Assembly (NCBI RefSeq): GCF_022414575.1
Contig: NZ_JADWYQ010000082.1
Coordinates: 1-14,150 of the forward strand
Direction: 5' to 3'
Length of the DNA stretch: 14,150 nucleotides
From: Streptomyces sp. MUM 178J
Lineage (GTDB): Bacteria; Actinomycetota; Actinomycetes; Streptomycetales; Streptomycetaceae
Positions 13,736 to 14,150 of the stretch are shown in pieces (within the stretch, counting starts at the first letter, position 1; the number at the start of each line of letters is the position of its first letter). The translations under genes were made by a program, and so were the position numbers. The notes below the pieces were generated by a model. The model made no database searches. It had not been told where the DNA came from and saw only the letters and a list, made by a program, of their open reading frames with translations.

Positions 13736-13796
13736 AACGGCCGCCGAAACGGCGGCCGTTGAATACACGCACATGCACGGCCGCCGTCAGGCGGCC
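13736..13796 (-). promoter_or_regulatory. Ribosome-mediated transcription attenuator of trpS
   Basis: Four segments are read on the minus strand. Segment 1 GGCCGCC (13796-13790) overlaps the leader's second Trp codon. Segment 2 ACGGCGGCCGT is at 13787-13777. Segment 3 AACGGCCGCCG is at 13760-13750. Segment 4 CGGCGGCCGTT is at 13746-13736. Pairing 1:2 gives a 7-bp stem with loop TGAC, 2:3 a perfect 11-bp stem (antiterminator), 3:4 a perfect 11-bp stem with loop TTT (terminator). A ribosome stalled at the Trp codons covers segment 1, frees 2 to pair with 3, and allows read-through. The T-tract after segment 4 is poor (CGCGTATC), as often in Streptomyces. Confidence 0.85.
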
Positions 13797-13828
13797 CACC
13801 ACTGAAGGAGGCACATGGGCGTCGTCAT
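13787..13828 (-). CDS. trpS leader peptide with tandem Trp codons
   Basis: On the minus strand, ATG 13828 opens MTTPMCLLQWWAA followed by TGA 13789-13787. Two adjacent TGG codons (13801-13796) stand right at segment 1 of the attenuator. There is no ribosome binding site before ATG 13828, but a -10-like TACCCT ends 7 nt upstream, which suggests a leaderless transcript; a second ATG at 13816 would give MCLLQWWAA. Its role is to sense charged tRNA-Trp by ribosome stalling. Too short for usual gene calling; supported by the matching RNA structures. Confidence 0.8.
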   Translation of the reverse strand: MTTPMCLLQWWAA

Positions 13829-13835
13829 ACGAGCG

Positions 13836-13866
13836 AGGGTACGCCCTCCCCTGCCCGGGTTGACAG
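13836..13866 (-). promoter_or_regulatory. Putative trpS promoter
   Basis: Minus strand: CTGTCA (13866-13861) as -35, 19 nt, TACCCT (13841-13836) as -10 of the TANNNT type. The predicted start of transcription is at about 13828, the A of the leader ATG. The -35 overlaps that of the divergent promoter. Confidence 0.5.
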
Positions 13867-13888
13867 TCGATTCCGCCGTCCGTAGTGT
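13860..13888 (+). promoter_or_regulatory. Strong sigma-70-type (HrdB) promoter directed rightwards
   Basis: TTGACA (13860-13865), 17 nt, TAGTGT (13883-13888), very close to the Streptomyces vegetative consensus TTGACR-N16-18-TAGRRT. Transcription would begin at about 13895 and run towards the right edge. No coding frame follows, so an untranslated RNA is expected. Confidence 0.75.
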
Positions 13889-14150
13889 TCTCCGAGTTGT
13901 CCGACGCGAGCACCGACCCCAGGTCGGCCCCGGACAGCCATTCCGCAAGACTCACTTCAGCAAGCGAAGGCTCCGGCCTCCGTCTGCTGTCTTTCTGTGT
14001 GCTCTTGCGAAATGAGGAATCCGCGTTCGAAGGAACGTGGCCTCGATTGGCGTCGAGGCCCCGGAATCCACTAAAGTCTCGCTCGTCGGAACGGCCCGCA
14101 ACGGCCGGAAAGACAACTCCCGCTGACTGGGAATCAGGTCCGAAAGGATC
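13889..14150 (+). other. Non-coding leader, probably upstream region of an rRNA operon
   Basis: No convincing open frame on either strand. Hairpins: CCGACC-CCA-GGTCGG (13913-13927); CCGCGTTC-GAAG-GAACGTGG (14021-14040, 8-bp stem with one G-U); directly after it CCTCGA-TTGGCG-TCGAGG (14041-14058). CTAAAGT at 14071-14077 looks like a -10 box of a further promoter. The last 40 bases (GGGAATCAGGTCCGAAAGGATC) resemble, from memory, the leaders of Streptomyces rRNA operons. The 16S gene itself is not in the window, so this is inference. Confidence 0.5.

Noticed and set aside
13662..13955. 98-codon N-terminal extension of trpS on the minus strand
   Set aside because: The enzyme aligns with known TrpRS from ATG 13661, which has a good ribosome site; the extension is the leader peptide and attenuator region read in another frame.
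13815..14015. 66-codon plus-strand frame beyond the trpS leader
   Set aside because: It spans both divergent promoters, has no ribosome site and its composition is that of random GC-rich DNA.
14021..14058. tRNA gene, suggested by paired stems
   Set aside because: The two stems abut directly and no cloverleaf, TTCRANNY box or CCA-end arrangement can be built around them.

Overview
The window is high-GC actinobacterial DNA with codon use, gene spacing and gene families typical of Streptomyces or a close relative. Most genes are ordinary chromosomal ones, but the middle (about 6.03-10.96 kb) is a rearranged accessory region full of broken genes.

Left part (1-6027). A Hanks-type Ser/Thr kinase runs off the left edge on the minus strand. 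Divergent from it are a small SH3b-domain protein and a small membrane protein. Next is an ECF41-type sigma factor with a fused SnoaL-like domain, followed by an FAD/NAD(P) oxidoreductase. Both have the same upstream motif (YGTCACA-N16-CGTC, the known ECF41 promoter), so they look like a self-activating regulon. A two-gene ABC exporter (ATPase plus ABC-2 permease, 4-nt overlap) follows, with an 18-nt inverted repeat over its start codon.

Middle part (6028-11605). An FG-GAP beta-propeller gene (minus) and a nuclease toxin C-terminus (plus) are both truncated at one point near 7200, on a 12-bp palindrome. From there a toxin/immunity graveyard extends rightwards. The DNA/RNA non-specific endonuclease toxin end overlaps a SUKH (SMI1/KNR4) immunity gene by 7 nt. 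A second, multiply frameshifted copy of the toxin precedes a second SUKH gene. A third toxin tail (about 33 codons) precedes a third SUKH gene, again with a 7-nt overlap. Then come an IS5-like transposase remnant, a minus-strand SUKH gene broken by an in-frame TAA, a frameshifted ghost closely resembling the end of the second SUKH gene, and a divergent intact SUKH gene. I read this as successive toxin-C-terminus/immunity modules accumulated in one place: toxin parts decay while several immunity genes stay intact.

Right part (11606-14150). proC (pyrroline-5-carboxylate reductase, plus) converges on a tryptophanyl-tRNA synthetase gene (minus). The synthetase has features of the auxiliary, indolmycin-resistant Streptomyces type, including Lys9. 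Its 5' region holds a 13-codon leader peptide with tandem Trp codons, possibly translated from a leaderless transcript, and three mutually exclusive GC-rich pairings: a classical ribosome-mediated attenuator. A strong divergent promoter (TTGACA-N17-TAGTGT) points into the last 260 bases, which carry no gene but hairpins and sequence resembling the leader of an rRNA operon beyond the right edge.
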